64,000 bases of DNA from Proteobacteria bacterium UBA6503 (GTDB taxonomy: Bacteria > Pseudomonadota > Alphaproteobacteria > UBA1280 > UBA6503), in contig DJLZ01000001.1 in assembly GCA_002436405.1 (NCBI GenBank), positions 620,713-684,712 on the forward strand. The letters are read 5' to 3'. How positions within the stretch are numbered: position 1 is the first letter of the stretch; each line of letters begins with the position of its first letter. Position numbers and translations under genes: made by a program. Positions 33,104-41,535 of the stretch are shown piece after piece. The notes beneath the pieces are model-generated. The model was not told where the DNA came from and did no database searches. It saw nothing but the letters and a program-made list of their open reading frames with translations.

Positions 33104-33751
33104 TTATTGGCTATAAAGCTCTTTGATACGGGGAAGCTCGCTCTGCATATTCAGGTAACCACGCAAAAGCTTAAGGTAAGTTTCTGCATCGTCACGCTGT
33201 TGGGCGGCCTTTTCAATCACACCTTTTGGGGCTTTTTGAGCCTTTAGGGTGTTGGGGTCAAGGGCCGCACGCATTTTGTCGTATGCCTTAGTTAGCCCTG
33301 CGTTGTTGAAATTCGGCGGTAGCTTGAAAAAATCAAGCGCTGCCTGCATTTCGTCAGCAGGGGCATAGGGCATATCGTACGCAATGGCACGGTCACGGTT
33401 GCGGTTTAGGCATGCACGGTCACCAACAATCGTGCCTTCCATGTTGCGCCAAGTTTCACCTCCGCCACGAATCTGTTTTTGCAGTTCGATGGTTTCGGCA
33501 ACAGCGGCATCCATATCACGAACATAGTCGTATTTATCGTAGCTGATAGCACGGCAACGCCGTTTAAGACGCTTGTTGTGCTCGGCAATTTCTTCACGCT
33601 GTTTTGCAGCTTCTTCAGGGGGCAGTCGTTTAGGGAACAAGGCTTCAAAAAAGCAATGCACCGCATAAATAACAAACCCCACACATGCCAATAGGCCTAA
33701 GCCCAGCACAATGGTGAGCGCAATCAATATGTGCTCAAGGGTAATGTCCAT
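33104..33751 (-). CDS. Membrane-anchored J-like protein, paralogue 5
   Basis: Largest paralogue, 215 residues: one strong N-terminal helix (about 8-36), a charged coil (PPEEAAKQREEIAEHNKRLK), DMDAAVAETIELQKQI, MPYAPADEMQAALDFF, NNAGLTKAYDKMRAALDPNTL (the J-like helix II and a DPN in place of HPD, split by one residue), QKAPKGVIEKAAQQRDDAE, LKLLRGY, then a 20-residue extension. Only 67 bases separate it from paralogue 6, with no room for a full leader, so it may be read through from that gene. Confidence 0.68.
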   Translation of the reverse strand: MDITLEHILIALTIVLGLGLLACVGFVIYAVHCFFEALFPKRLPPEEAAKQREEIAEHNKRLKRRCRAISYDKYDYVRDMDAAVAETIELQKQIRGGGETWRNMEGTIVGDRACLNRNRDRAIAYDMPYAPADEMQAALDFFKLPPNFNNAGLTKAYDKMRAALDPNTLKAQKAPKGVIEKAAQQRDDAETYLKLLRGYLNMQSELPRIKELYSQ

Positions 33752-33785
33752 ATAGGTCTCTTATAACTGCGGAAGGTTTAAAGGC

Positions 33786-33813
33786 GAAGCCCCTACATAA
33801 ATGCAGGGGCTTC
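33786..33813 (-). terminator. Hairpin between J-like paralogues 6 and 5
   Basis: 9-bp stem (33786-33794 with 33105-type partner at 33805-33813); the T-run is short, so read-through is plausible. Confidence 0.6.
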
Positions 33814-33818
33814 GGGGT

Positions 33819-34376
33819 TTAGGTATGAAAGCGTTTGAAACCACGCAGCAGACGCAGCGCCATATAGGCTTCAATCCGTCGTTTACGAGCCGTTTCAATA
33901 ACGCCCTTTGGCGGGTTCTTCTTGCGGAGTACGCCAAGGTTATACGGTGCAACCGTGCGCTGATAAGCACGCATAATCGCATCGTTAGTTACTGAAGGGT
34001 CAGCCCCCAATACCGTGCACGCGCGCGTCAGCTCGTGTTCGGTGGCATAGGGTTTTTCCTCCCAGCCGCGGCTGATGTCGCGCAGGGCTTGTCTAATGCG
34101 CCACTGAGCCTCTGAAAGCTCTGAGCGCATCTCATCGTCTTTGCCATGCAAAAACATCAGCAAACAAGCTTCGCCATACATCTGCTCAAGCTCATACACG
34201 CTATTGGCGTAGAATGAGCGATTGCGTAAATCAATGGCTTTGCTACTGATTTGCCGAAGCAATATGCGGCGTTCGGTGGCACGTTTCTTCGCACGTTTGA
34301 AGCTATGGACTGTGTAAACAATCAATGCAACAACCAAGCAAAGAAGGCCAATCACTATGAGTTTTAGTGTCAGCAT
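33819..34376 (-). CDS. Membrane-anchored J-like protein, paralogue 6
   Basis: Protein of 185 residues; first of the array in its own direction. One N-terminal helix (about 3-25), a basic region, YANSVYELEQMYGEACLL, KPYATEHELTRACTVLG, then the clearest J-like stretch: LGADPSVTNDAIMRAYQRTV, close to the LGVxxxAxxxEIxxAYRxL helix I-II pattern, but PYNLGV stands where HPD should be. Then NPPKGVIETARKRRIEAYMAL, split by a turn, and RLLRG. AGGAA ribosome site. Confidence 0.7.
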   Translation of the reverse strand: MLTLKLIVIGLLCLVVALIVYTVHSFKRAKKRATERRILLRQISSKAIDLRNRSFYANSVYELEQMYGEACLLMFLHGKDDEMRSELSEAQWRIRQALRDISRGWEEKPYATEHELTRACTVLGADPSVTNDAIMRAYQRTVAPYNLGVLRKKNPPKGVIETARKRRIEAYMALRLLRGFKRFHT

Positions 34377-34470
34377 AATGTTCCTACTAAGTTAGAAGGA
34401 TGAAAGGAATATAAAGATAGAGAAAGTTGAACGCTCAACTTCGTTGATATTGTATGCAAAGTCAAGGGAA
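34377..34470 (-). promoter_or_regulatory. Promoter region and pyrimidine leader of J-like paralogue 6
   Basis: Minus strand: a C/T-rich leader (complement of 34385-34430). TTGACT and TACAAT are present upstream but too close together, so the true -35/-10 pair is unclear. Confidence 0.4.
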
Positions 34471-34499
34471 TAAGGCTATGCGCCCAAGGGCTGTACCAA

Positions 34500-35669
34500 T
34501 TAGGCCAAACCAAGCTCGGCCATAATCTCGGCCGTATGTTCACCAAGGGCTGGTGGGGGGCGGTGCGCCACAATGGGCGTGGCTGACAAGTTTAAGGCCG
34601 AAGGAACGGTCGGCACGTCAAAGCCCAGTGTTGGGTGTGGTTGGGTCAGCGGTGTTGTGCGCTCAAGCGCTTCTTTCATGCTGTGTACTTTGCCACATGG
34701 CACGCCCTTAGCTTTTAAGGCCTCTAGCCAGTAATCAGCGGGCTTTTGGGCAATGAGTTTTGCCAGTAGCGGCACTAAAACGGTGCGGTGGGTTACACGG
34801 CCAGGGTTGGTGGCATAATCATGCCCCAAGGTGGCCCATTCGGGCTTTTCAATAAGGTCGCAAAGGTGTTGCCACTGACGGTCATTGCCGATGGCCAAAA
34901 CAAACCACGCATCCGATGCTTCAAAGGCTTGGTACGGCACAATATTAGCGTGGGCATTACCCCAGCGCGGGGCATCTTTCCCTGAAAATAAAACGTTGCT
35001 CGCAATGTTGGCCAGCAGTTGTAGCTGTGTATCAAACAGTGAAATATCAATGCGTTGCCCTTGGCCTGTTGTGCCACGGCTTACGAGCGCAGCTAATATA
35101 GCAATGGCTGCATTTTGCCCTGTACATAGGTCAGAGATCGCAACCCCAACCTTGGCAGGTTGGCCTGTAACGTCACCTGTAATACTCATTAGGCCAGTTT
35201 CAGCCTGAATGACAAAGTCGTAGCCTGGGCGGTCTTTTTCAGTGCCAGTGCGACCATAGCCAGAGATTGAGCAATAGACTAATTTAGGGTTAATGGCTTT
35301 AAGGTCATCGTAGCCAACGCCAAGTTTTTCGGCGCCACCTGTCTTGAAATTCTCTAGAACAACATCGGCTGTTTTGGCCAGCTCATGCACAATTTTTTTG
35401 CCTTCATCGGTATGGAGGTCAACTGTCATTGAGCGTTTATTACGGTTACAACAAGCAAAGTAGGCACTCATCTTACCGTGCGCCCCTTCAAGGAATGGCG
35501 GGCCCCATGTGCGGGTGTCATCCCCTTGGGGAGACTCTACCTTAATCACGTCAGCGCCAAGGTCGGCTAGGGTCATGCTGCACCATGGGCCAGCGAGTAC
35601 GCGCGATAAATCAAGCACGCGAATGCCGCTAAGTGGGCCTTTGTTTGAAGTGGGTGATGCTGTGTTCAT
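34500..35669 (-). CDS. Family III CoA-transferase (CaiB/BaiF type)
   Basis: Cytosolic acyl-CoA transferase of 389 residues. Family pattern at the N-terminus: LSGIRVLDLSRVLAGPWCSM, LGADVIKVESPQGDDTRTWGPP; then NLHT-like NRNKRSMTVDLHTDEGK, RPGYDFVIQAETGLMSITG and PAKVGVAISDLCTG. With glutaryl-CoA dehydrogenase next on the same strand, a glutarate or succinyl/glutarate CoA-transferase role in lysine or tryptophan breakdown is likely (inference from context). A four-TM cassette gene now separates the two. Confidence 0.88.
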   Translation of the reverse strand: MNTASPTSNKGPLSGIRVLDLSRVLAGPWCSMTLADLGADVIKVESPQGDDTRTWGPPFLEGAHGKMSAYFACCNRNKRSMTVDLHTDEGKKIVHELAKTADVVLENFKTGGAEKLGVGYDDLKAINPKLVYCSISGYGRTGTEKDRPGYDFVIQAETGLMSITGDVTGQPAKVGVAISDLCTGQNAAIAILAALVSRGTTGQGQRIDISLFDTQLQLLANIASNVLFSGKDAPRWGNAHANIVPYQAFEASDAWFVLAIGNDRQWQHLCDLIEKPEWATLGHDYATNPGRVTHRTVLVPLLAKLIAQKPADYWLEALKAKGVPCGKVHSMKEALERTTPLTQPHPTLGFDVPTVPSALNLSATPIVAHRPPPALGEHTAEIMAELGLA

Positions 35670-35710
35670 AGGTATGATTATACGCTAGGTGCACAGGCAC
35701 AAACAAACAA

Positions 35711-35740
35711 AAATCCCCGCCACAAATGTGGCGGGGATTT
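35711..35740. terminator. Intrinsic terminator of the four-TM gene
   Basis: 13-bp perfect stem (35711-35723 with 35728-35740), 4-base loop. It insulates the cassette gene from the CoA-transferase gene. Confidence 0.85.
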
Positions 35741-35746
35741 AAGGGA

Positions 35747-36328
35747 TTAGAACGCGAAGCTGTATTGGTAACCAGGCTGGTCTTCCGGTCGCGGCTTAGG
35801 CGGCAGCTTGGGAAGAGGCGGCGTAGGTTCACGCGGGGGCTTCGGGTATAGCTTTTCGTTACGCTTGTTGTCCATGCGCTCAAAGACACCTGATGAGCTA
35901 AGAATAGCAATCAACAGGCCTGCAAAAACGCAGGTGAACGCCAAGATAAAGGGTGTAAAGCTGGTGCCAAACATCCCGATAGCGACAAACATCACGCCAA
36001 AAATCATCAGCCCTGCGCAAAGACGCATGGTGAGCAGATGCCACTTGCGCTTATCTCTGATAATCGCGGGCGTATCATTCTTGGTGGGTGTGTCGTTCTT
36101 GGTGTCATTGTCCTGAGTGGACGTTGCGTCGGCGTTGCTGTGCTCAGGCAGCGAAGTCAGCTCCTTATAGCTGGTAACGAACCCATATGCTGCAACGGCA
36201 GCAATAATGGACGTGCAAATTACCGCAGGGTAAAGAAACACGTCGAGTTCGAAGGCGTACAAGAAAATTGAAATCGGTGCGATGGCAAAACATGCCTTGA
36301 AAAGCAATCCGGCGATGTTATTAAGCAT
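35747..36328 (-). CDS. Four-TM membrane protein with Pro-rich tail
   Basis: Protein of 193 residues: two helices (about 7-26 and 30-48), a 40-residue polar loop rich in Asn, Asp and Thr, two more helices (about 101-119 and 124-145) and a C-terminal tail of repeated Pro-Pro and Lys-Pro pairs (PKPPREPTPPLPKLPPKP), ending GYQYSFAF. No known family. It has its own promoter, pyrimidine leader and terminator, and lies between two genes that are usually adjacent, as if placed there as a unit. Confidence 0.65.
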   Translation of the reverse strand: MLNNIAGLLFKACFAIAPISIFLYAFELDVFLYPAVICTSIIAAVAAYGFVTSYKELTSLPEHSNADATSTQDNDTKNDTPTKNDTPAIIRDKRKWHLLTMRLCAGLMIFGVMFVAIGMFGTSFTPFILAFTCVFAGLLIAILSSSGVFERMDNKRNEKLYPKPPREPTPPLPKLPPKPRPEDQPGYQYSFAF

Positions 36329-36447
36329 CGTCAGTCTCGCTTTTAATTGAAAGATGATTTGATAGAGTCGAAAGAAAACGAGAAAAAGATGAAATCAAAA
36401 AGTCTTTTGAACTTCCAAAAGATACTGTCTTTTTAAACTGTATGCAA
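36329..36447 (-). promoter_or_regulatory. Promoter and pyrimidine leader of the four-TM gene
   Basis: Minus strand: TTGCAT (36447-36442), 17 bases, TATCTT (36424-36419), then a leader rich in C and T. Confidence 0.6.
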
Positions 36448-36457
36448 TTTTATAATG

Positions 36458-36489
36458 AAGCCCCATTGTGCAGTGCAACAATGGGGCTT
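36458..36489 (-). terminator. Intrinsic terminator of glutaryl-CoA dehydrogenase gene
   Basis: 12-bp perfect stem (36458-36469 with 36478-36489), 8-base loop. No TAACGA motif here. Confidence 0.82.
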
Positions 36490-36509
36490 TGTCTTGTTAT
36501 GGGCAATGC

Positions 36510-37685
36510 TTATGCAAAAGCCTGGTGGCCTGTAAGGGCACGGCCAATAATCAGGGCGTGGATGTCGGCGGTGCCTTCGTACGTTACAACCGACTCTAGG
36601 TTCATCACGTGGCGAATAATGCCGTATTCGTCGCTTACACCGTTACCGCCTAGCATATCGCGCGTAATACGGGCAGCTTCAAGGGCTTTACCTACGTTGT
36701 TACGCTTGGCGTAGCTGGTCATATTGTGGTCGTCTTTGCCTGCATCTTTTAGGCGGCCAAGGTGGAGTGATAGCAATGTGCCTTTCACAATCTCGGTTGA
36801 GATATCAGCCAGCTTTAGCTGCACCAATTGGCGTGCAGCAAGGGGTTTGCCAAAAAGCTCACGATCTTGGGTGTAGCTGAGCGCTGTATCAAAGCAGTAT
36901 TGGGCAGCACCCATGGCACCCCAAGAAATACCGTAACGGGCGCTGTTCAAGCAACCGAATGGGCCTTTAAGGCCTTTGATATCGGGGAATTTGTTTTCTT
37001 CAGGTACAAACACGTCTTGCATCACAATCATACCAGTGTCAGAGGCAAGCAGGCTCATCTTTCCTTCAAGTTTAGGGGCTGAGAGGCCCTTCATGCCTTT
37101 TTCAAGCACGAAGCCACGAATGTCGCCTTCTTCGTCCTTTGCCCACACTACAAAAACGTCAGCAATTGGGCTGTTGGTAATCCATGTTTTTTCGCCGTTT
37201 AGAATGTAGCCACCATCGGTCTTTTTCGCGTTGGTGCGCATGGCGTTGGGGTCTGAGCCACCGTCAGGCTCGGTCAGGCCAAAGCAGCCAATGTATTCAC
37301 CTGTGGCAAGTTTTGGCAGGTACTTTTGCTTTTGGTCTTCGGTGCCGTAGTGGTAAATCGGGTGCATCACAAGTGATGACTGTACTGACATAAACGAACG
37401 GAAGGCCGAATCGCAGTACTCAATTTCACGGTTAATCAGGCCGTATTGAACATAGCTCATCCCAGCGCAGCCGTAGCCATCAATGGTCACACCTAATAGG
37501 CCCATTTCGCCCATAAGGTTTGCCACTTCACGAGGGAATGATTGCTTGCGATTGGCCTCGGTAATGCGGGGCATAAGCTCAGCTTGAACAAACTCACGAG
37601 TGGCGTCTTGTACGGCGCGTTCCTCGTCGGTCAGCAGGGTATCAAGAAGCATTGGGTCATGTGGGTTCAAAGCTGGGCTGGTCAT
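36510..37685 (-). CDS. gcdH: Glutaryl-CoA dehydrogenase
   Basis: FAD flavoenzyme of the acyl-CoA dehydrogenase family (391 residues) that oxidises and decarboxylates glutaryl-CoA to crotonyl-CoA in lysine and tryptophan breakdown. Family-specific stretches: GYGCAGMSYVQYGLINREIE, SVQSSLVMHPIYHYGTEDQK, IGCFGLTEPDGGSDPNAM, and the catalytic Glu in TYEGTADIHALIIGRALTG. These match GCDH rather than medium- or short-chain enzymes. Context with the CoA-transferase fits. Confidence 0.93.
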   Translation of the reverse strand: MTSPALNPHDPMLLDTLLTDEERAVQDATREFVQAELMPRITEANRKQSFPREVANLMGEMGLLGVTIDGYGCAGMSYVQYGLINREIEYCDSAFRSFMSVQSSLVMHPIYHYGTEDQKQKYLPKLATGEYIGCFGLTEPDGGSDPNAMRTNAKKTDGGYILNGEKTWITNSPIADVFVVWAKDEEGDIRGFVLEKGMKGLSAPKLEGKMSLLASDTGMIVMQDVFVPEENKFPDIKGLKGPFGCLNSARYGISWGAMGAAQYCFDTALSYTQDRELFGKPLAARQLVQLKLADISTEIVKGTLLSLHLGRLKDAGKDDHNMTSYAKRNNVGKALEAARITRDMLGGNGVSDEYGIIRHVMNLESVVTYEGTADIHALIIGRALTGHQAFA

Positions 37686-37768
37686 AATCGCTATTTCCTT
37701 TTTTATTTTTAAGCGGTGTGCGCTATCTTAGGCAAGTATTCTACAATAAATTACAGGTTCTGCCAGCA

Positions 37769-38260
37769 ATGAATGATACGACACACCTCCCCGAAATTGT
37801 TCTATACCAGCCCGATATTGCCCAAAACGTGGGAAGTATCATCCGTATGGCGGTATGCTTTGGCCTGCCTATTCACCTGATTGAGCCTATGGGGTTTCCG
37901 TTCAATGAATCTAAGTTTAAGCGCGCGGGGATGGACTACTTAGACCGTGCAAAGTTTACCCGCCACCGCAGTTGGGGCCACTTTATGGAAGTGCGCAACC
38001 TGCCCGAAAACGCAGAAAAACGCCTTGTTGCGCTGACCACCAAAGGCAGCACGCAAATGAATAAGTTTGAGTTTGAAAGCGGTGATTACCTGCTTTTCGG
38101 GCGTGAGTCTGCAGGCTTGCCTGATACCGTGCACGAAGTGTGCGAGGCCCGTGTGCGCATCCCGATGGTTGCGGGCGAACGTTCAATGAACTTAGCACAG
38201 TCATGTGCGGTGACATGCTACGAAGCGCAGCGTCAGTTACAGTGTTTTCAAGGAGAGTAG
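37769..38260 (+). CDS. trmL: tRNA (cytidine(34)-2'-O)-methyltransferase TrmL
   Basis: SPOUT methyltransferase of 163 residues (157 in E. coli) that methylates the wobble ribose of tRNA-Leu. Start MNDTTHLPE at 37769 is chosen; the longer frame adds an unlikely leader. Knot motifs: LYQPDIAQNVGSIIRMA, LVALTTKGS, YLLFGRESAGLP and IPMVAGERSMNLAQSCAV. The neighbour genes on both sides are unrelated. Confidence 0.92.
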   Translation: MNDTTHLPEIVLYQPDIAQNVGSIIRMAVCFGLPIHLIEPMGFPFNESKFKRAGMDYLDRAKFTRHRSWGHFMEVRNLPENAEKRLVALTTKGSTQMNKFEFESGDYLLFGRESAGLPDTVHEVCEARVRIPMVAGERSMNLAQSCAVTCYEAQRQLQCFQGE

Positions 38261-38278
38261 GGGGTTAAAACCCGAGTG

Positions 38279-39439
38279 CTACTTCGTCGCGCGGCGGCGT
38301 TTTTCTAGAAGCTCAGGCGCAAATTTTGTGATGATAGCGTCGGCCGAACGCTCGCATGACGGAATACCCGTTAGTGAAAATGTTGAGTTAAACAAGCTTT
38401 CTTGGATAGGCTCGTAAACTTCATCATGATCTTTAAAGGCATTATGCAACGCTGTTGGCAGGTCTTTAATGTCTTCAATCACAGGGCCACCTGTCCAGTA
38501 ACGGAAAATCTTGTTTCCCTTCCAGTTAAACCCGTGTGGGTTTAGGAAGATGCACGGACGCGGGGTTTCCATAAATTCGTAAACTTGGCTGCTCACGTCA
38601 CCAAGGTAAATGTCAGCCTGGCGGATGTACGTCATGTCTAGGCTTTTGCTGCTGCCCGTATCAATGTAAATGTTCGGGTACTCGCCGTACTCAGAAACAT
38701 CAAACGCACCGTGGCGCCATTTACGTAGGTAAAGCAATACGTGTGGTGCAAAAATCAGGTTGTATTGTGGGTTGTTTTTAAAGAACTCAAGAACCTCTTT
38801 ACCCCATTGTTGGTATGAAGATTCGTTCTTTTTGTAATGTGGGTTGTAAACAACAACTGGGTTGTCGTTCTGGAAGATTGACTCTGGGCGGTGGTGGGTC
38901 AAAACATCAAATTTAGGGTAGCCCACAACGATGATTTTATCAGCTGCAACACCGGCATCTTTAATAAGGCGTTGGCGTACTTCTTCACCCGGTGCCAATA
39001 GAAGATCAAAGAGGTTCTGCTCTGGGCCAAAGCTAATGTTACGGTCACCTGCGCCGTGGCGAATACGCACCATTTTAAGGTGGGCTAAGTCAGGGTCTTT
39101 ACGTAGGGCAAGGGTGGTTTTTTCAGGGACTACAATCACATCAAGCTGCTTAAACAGATTCTTGTTTGAATGTAGAACAGCCCACTTACGAATAAGCACA
39201 AATTTGCCGATGATTTTATCAAGCACTTTGGCGTAAAACGGCACGTGCGCTTGGATGATTTGGCAGTTGTGGTTAGGCCAGTCGTTTGCGATGCTGCGAA
39301 CAATTGCAAGTTGCTTAGGGTCAGCAACGATGATGCTTACCTGCGCTTTTGGATACTTTGTTGATAGCGCAAAGGCCACAGGGGCGCTGTGGTAAACTTG
39401 GTGTCCGACGTAATGGTTAAATAAAAAACCTACATGCAT
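38279..39439 (-). CDS. GT-B-fold protein, CDP-glycerol glycerophosphotransferase-like
   Basis: Protein of 386 residues without signal peptide or membrane helix. The N-terminal half begins MHVGFLFNHYVGHQVYHSAP and holds HGAGDRNISFGP; the C-terminal half has DMTYIRQADIYLGDVSSQVYEF, split by a turn, and CIFLNPHGFNWKGN. The DVSSxxYEF pattern resembles the nucleotide-binding half of TagF/TarF-type transferases (D.SSxxFD). It may transfer a glycerol-phosphate or sugar group to a surface glycan, but donor and acceptor are unknown. Divergent from rmuC. Confidence 0.6.
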   Translation of the reverse strand: MHVGFLFNHYVGHQVYHSAPVAFALSTKYPKAQVSIIVADPKQLAIVRSIANDWPNHNCQIIQAHVPFYAKVLDKIIGKFVLIRKWAVLHSNKNLFKQLDVIVVPEKTTLALRKDPDLAHLKMVRIRHGAGDRNISFGPEQNLFDLLLAPGEEVRQRLIKDAGVAADKIIVVGYPKFDVLTHHRPESIFQNDNPVVVYNPHYKKNESSYQQWGKEVLEFFKNNPQYNLIFAPHVLLYLRKWRHGAFDVSEYGEYPNIYIDTGSSKSLDMTYIRQADIYLGDVSSQVYEFMETPRPCIFLNPHGFNWKGNKIFRYWTGGPVIEDIKDLPTALHNAFKDHDEVYEPIQESLFNSTFSLTGIPSCERSADAIITKFAPELLEKRRRATK

Positions 39440-39486
39440 GTGCGAAGTTATAGCACAAAGCGGCCAATTCAGATAAGAATAATTTT

Positions 39487-39506
39487 AATCTATAACTATG
39501 TTATAG
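39487..39506. promoter_or_regulatory. Shared 17-base motif and palindrome before rmuC
   Basis: Contains the palindrome CTATAAC-TAT-GTTATAG (39490-39506). A 17-base word at 39487-39503 recurs with one mismatch at 52407-52423, before the pilus chaperone gene. It may be a common regulator site. Confidence 0.35.
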
Positions 39507-39539
39507 TTTACCCGTACTGAGATTCTGAGGAGATTCTGA

Positions 39540-40730
39540 ATGGAAAACATAGCAGTTGTTTACTTTATTATTGGCTTTTTGCTTGGCTTAGGCGCAGGTG
39601 GCGTGTTGCTGATGCTCACCCGCAAACAGCACAGCGCCGCTATGGAAAACCTGCGTGAAACTTTCACCAGCTTGTCGTACGAAGCTTTGAGCCGTAACAC
39701 CGAAGAATTTATGCGCATTGCTAACGAAAAACTGAAGAGCGAATCTGAAGCAGGCTCTCAGCAAATTGAAGGCAAAAAACAACAGATTGATGAAACAGTA
39801 AAGACTCTGCGCTCGGATCTTGAAAAAGTTCAAAGCCTCATGACCAGCCTTGAAAAAGACCGCCACCAAAAGTTTGGTGAACTGTCACAAGAGCTCAAAC
39901 GTGCTGCCGCCGAAACTGATAAGCTTCAACAAACCGCCCAAAGCCTACACAGTGCCTTGGCTAACACCAAGTCTCGTGGCCAGTGGGGCGAACGCATGGC
40001 CGAAGATGTTCTGCGCCTTGCAGGTTTTGTTGAAAATGTGAACTACCAAAAGCAGCAGTCAATTGAATTTGGCAGCACACGTTCACGCCCTGATTACACC
40101 TTTATGCTGCCTCAAGGGCAAATGGTGCACATGGATGTGAAGTTCCCGATGGATAACTACCTCAACTACCTGAACGCCACCAACGAAACTGAAAAAGCGG
40201 CCTACGAAAAGCAGTTTTTGGCAGATACGCGCCGCCGTGTAAAAGAAGCCACGGAGCGTGGCTACGTGGATACCAGCAAAAATACCTTGGATTACATTTT
40301 GGTGTTCATCCCGAACGAACAGGTTTACGCCTTCATCCACGAGCGTGATAGCGCCATTCTGGATGAAGCTATGCGCCAGAAGGTTATCTTGTGTTCACCG
40401 ATGACGCTATACGCCATTTTGGCGGTGATTCGTCAAGCGGTTGATAACTTCCAGCTTGAAAAAACAGCAGGCGAAATGCTGACCCTTTTAGGCGTATTCA
40501 AAAAAGAGTGGGGCAACTTTGTTGGCCAGCTTGAGAAGGTTGAAAAGAAATTTCAAGAAACGCAAAACGCGCTAACCCATTTGGTCACAACACGCCGTAA
40601 CCAGGTTGAGCGTCCGCTGAAGAAAATTGATGATCTACGCCAGTTGAAAACAGGTGATGAACAGTCGTTACTCGAAGGCGCTGATGACCTAGACGATGAA
40701 CAAGATTCAAAAGAAAATAAGACTGCCTAA
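39540..40730 (+). CDS. rmuC: DNA recombination protein RmuC
   Basis: Inner-membrane-anchored nuclease-like protein (396 residues) linked to limiting inversions between short repeats and, in recent work, to defence. One N-terminal helix (about 4-25), a long coiled coil (about 35-145), then the RmuC core: TKSRGQWGERMAEDVLRLAG, PDYTFMLPQGQMVHMDVKFP, YILVFIPNEQVYAFIHERD. GAGGAG-type ribosome site. Length fits the family. Confidence 0.94.
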   Translation: MENIAVVYFIIGFLLGLGAGGVLLMLTRKQHSAAMENLRETFTSLSYEALSRNTEEFMRIANEKLKSESEAGSQQIEGKKQQIDETVKTLRSDLEKVQSLMTSLEKDRHQKFGELSQELKRAAAETDKLQQTAQSLHSALANTKSRGQWGERMAEDVLRLAGFVENVNYQKQQSIEFGSTRSRPDYTFMLPQGQMVHMDVKFPMDNYLNYLNATNETEKAAYEKQFLADTRRRVKEATERGYVDTSKNTLDYILVFIPNEQVYAFIHERDSAILDEAMRQKVILCSPMTLYAILAVIRQAVDNFQLEKTAGEMLTLLGVFKKEWGNFVGQLEKVEKKFQETQNALTHLVTTRRNQVERPLKKIDDLRQLKTGDEQSLLEGADDLDDEQDSKENKTA

Positions 40731-40761
40731 CACAAGGCTTAATAAATAGGAGTGCTCACCC

Positions 40762-41535
40762 GTGAAAAACATTCTACTTGCAACTGCTGCTTTTGCTGGC
40801 GCCGCTGTTATTGGCGGTGTGGGCTATAAAGCTATTGTCGGCTGTCCTCAGTTTGCTGATGCAACTTGCGTTAGCCTAACAGAAAAAGGCTACGAAGACG
40901 GCGATTTTAAAGCCGACGTTGCCCTTATCAGTGCAACCCCAGAAGAGATTAAGCTAAAAGTTACCTCAAACTTTAAATGCCCTGTTGCGGTCCGTATTTT
41001 ACTTGAGGGCAAAACAGCAATTGAAGGCTTCCCTGATAAAACCCGCCCGACTTACCTTACGCCTGTTTTGACCCTTCTGGAAAATGGTGAGGGCACAACA
41101 ACAATTTCAGCTGCTGAATACCCTGAACTAGCCTTTTTGCCAGCGGGTGAATATAAGGCGACTGTTACATACTCTGCCGTGCGCACTGGGCCAGTTAAAG
41201 AGGCCTACTATAAAGACAAATTTGACCTTGGTAGCGAAGGTGTGAATTTTAAAAATACTTCTTCGGTAGTGCTCCCTGAAACCTTTGCCACGGCTGAGCA
41301 ATATGCCTCGTACATGCAGCAATGGCAAAAGGCTTACACGATTGCCAAAGAAGAGGGATTAAATAAAAAGACACTCCCTCGTATTGAAAAGCTTATCGGT
41401 GGGTACGAAACTCAAAGTCAGGGGCTTATTGTTCAATATACCTTCCCTGAAACAAACCACGTTTTACGTGCTAATGCTAAAACGGGTGCTTTCACAAGTG
41501 GCGCCCGTTACGCAAACGGATGGGAGGGTCTATAA
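40762..41535 (+). CDS. Secreted hypothetical protein
   Basis: Protein of 257 residues with GTG start after AGGAG. N-terminal signal or anchor helix (ILLATAAFAGAAVIGGVGY), then a beta-rich domain with Cys pairs (VGCPQFADATCVS and NFKCPVAV). The next protein has a similar plan (anchor, CPxxxxPAC, IPCPFKAQV), so both belong to one small family. Stop and next start overlap (TAATG). No known domain. Confidence 0.65.
   Translation: MKNILLATAAFAGAAVIGGVGYKAIVGCPQFADATCVSLTEKGYEDGDFKADVALISATPEEIKLKVTSNFKCPVAVRILLEGKTAIEGFPDKTRPTYLTPVLTLLENGEGTTTISAAEYPELAFLPAGEYKATVTYSAVRTGPVKEAYYKDKFDLGSEGVNFKNTSSVVLPETFATAEQYASYMQQWQKAYTIAKEEGLNKKTLPRIEKLIGGYETQSQGLIVQYTFPETNHVLRANAKTGAFTSGARYANGWEGL

Noticed and set aside
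30203..34376. True DnaJ co-chaperones
   Set aside because: No HPD motif in any of the six, and no DnaK or GrpE gene nearby.
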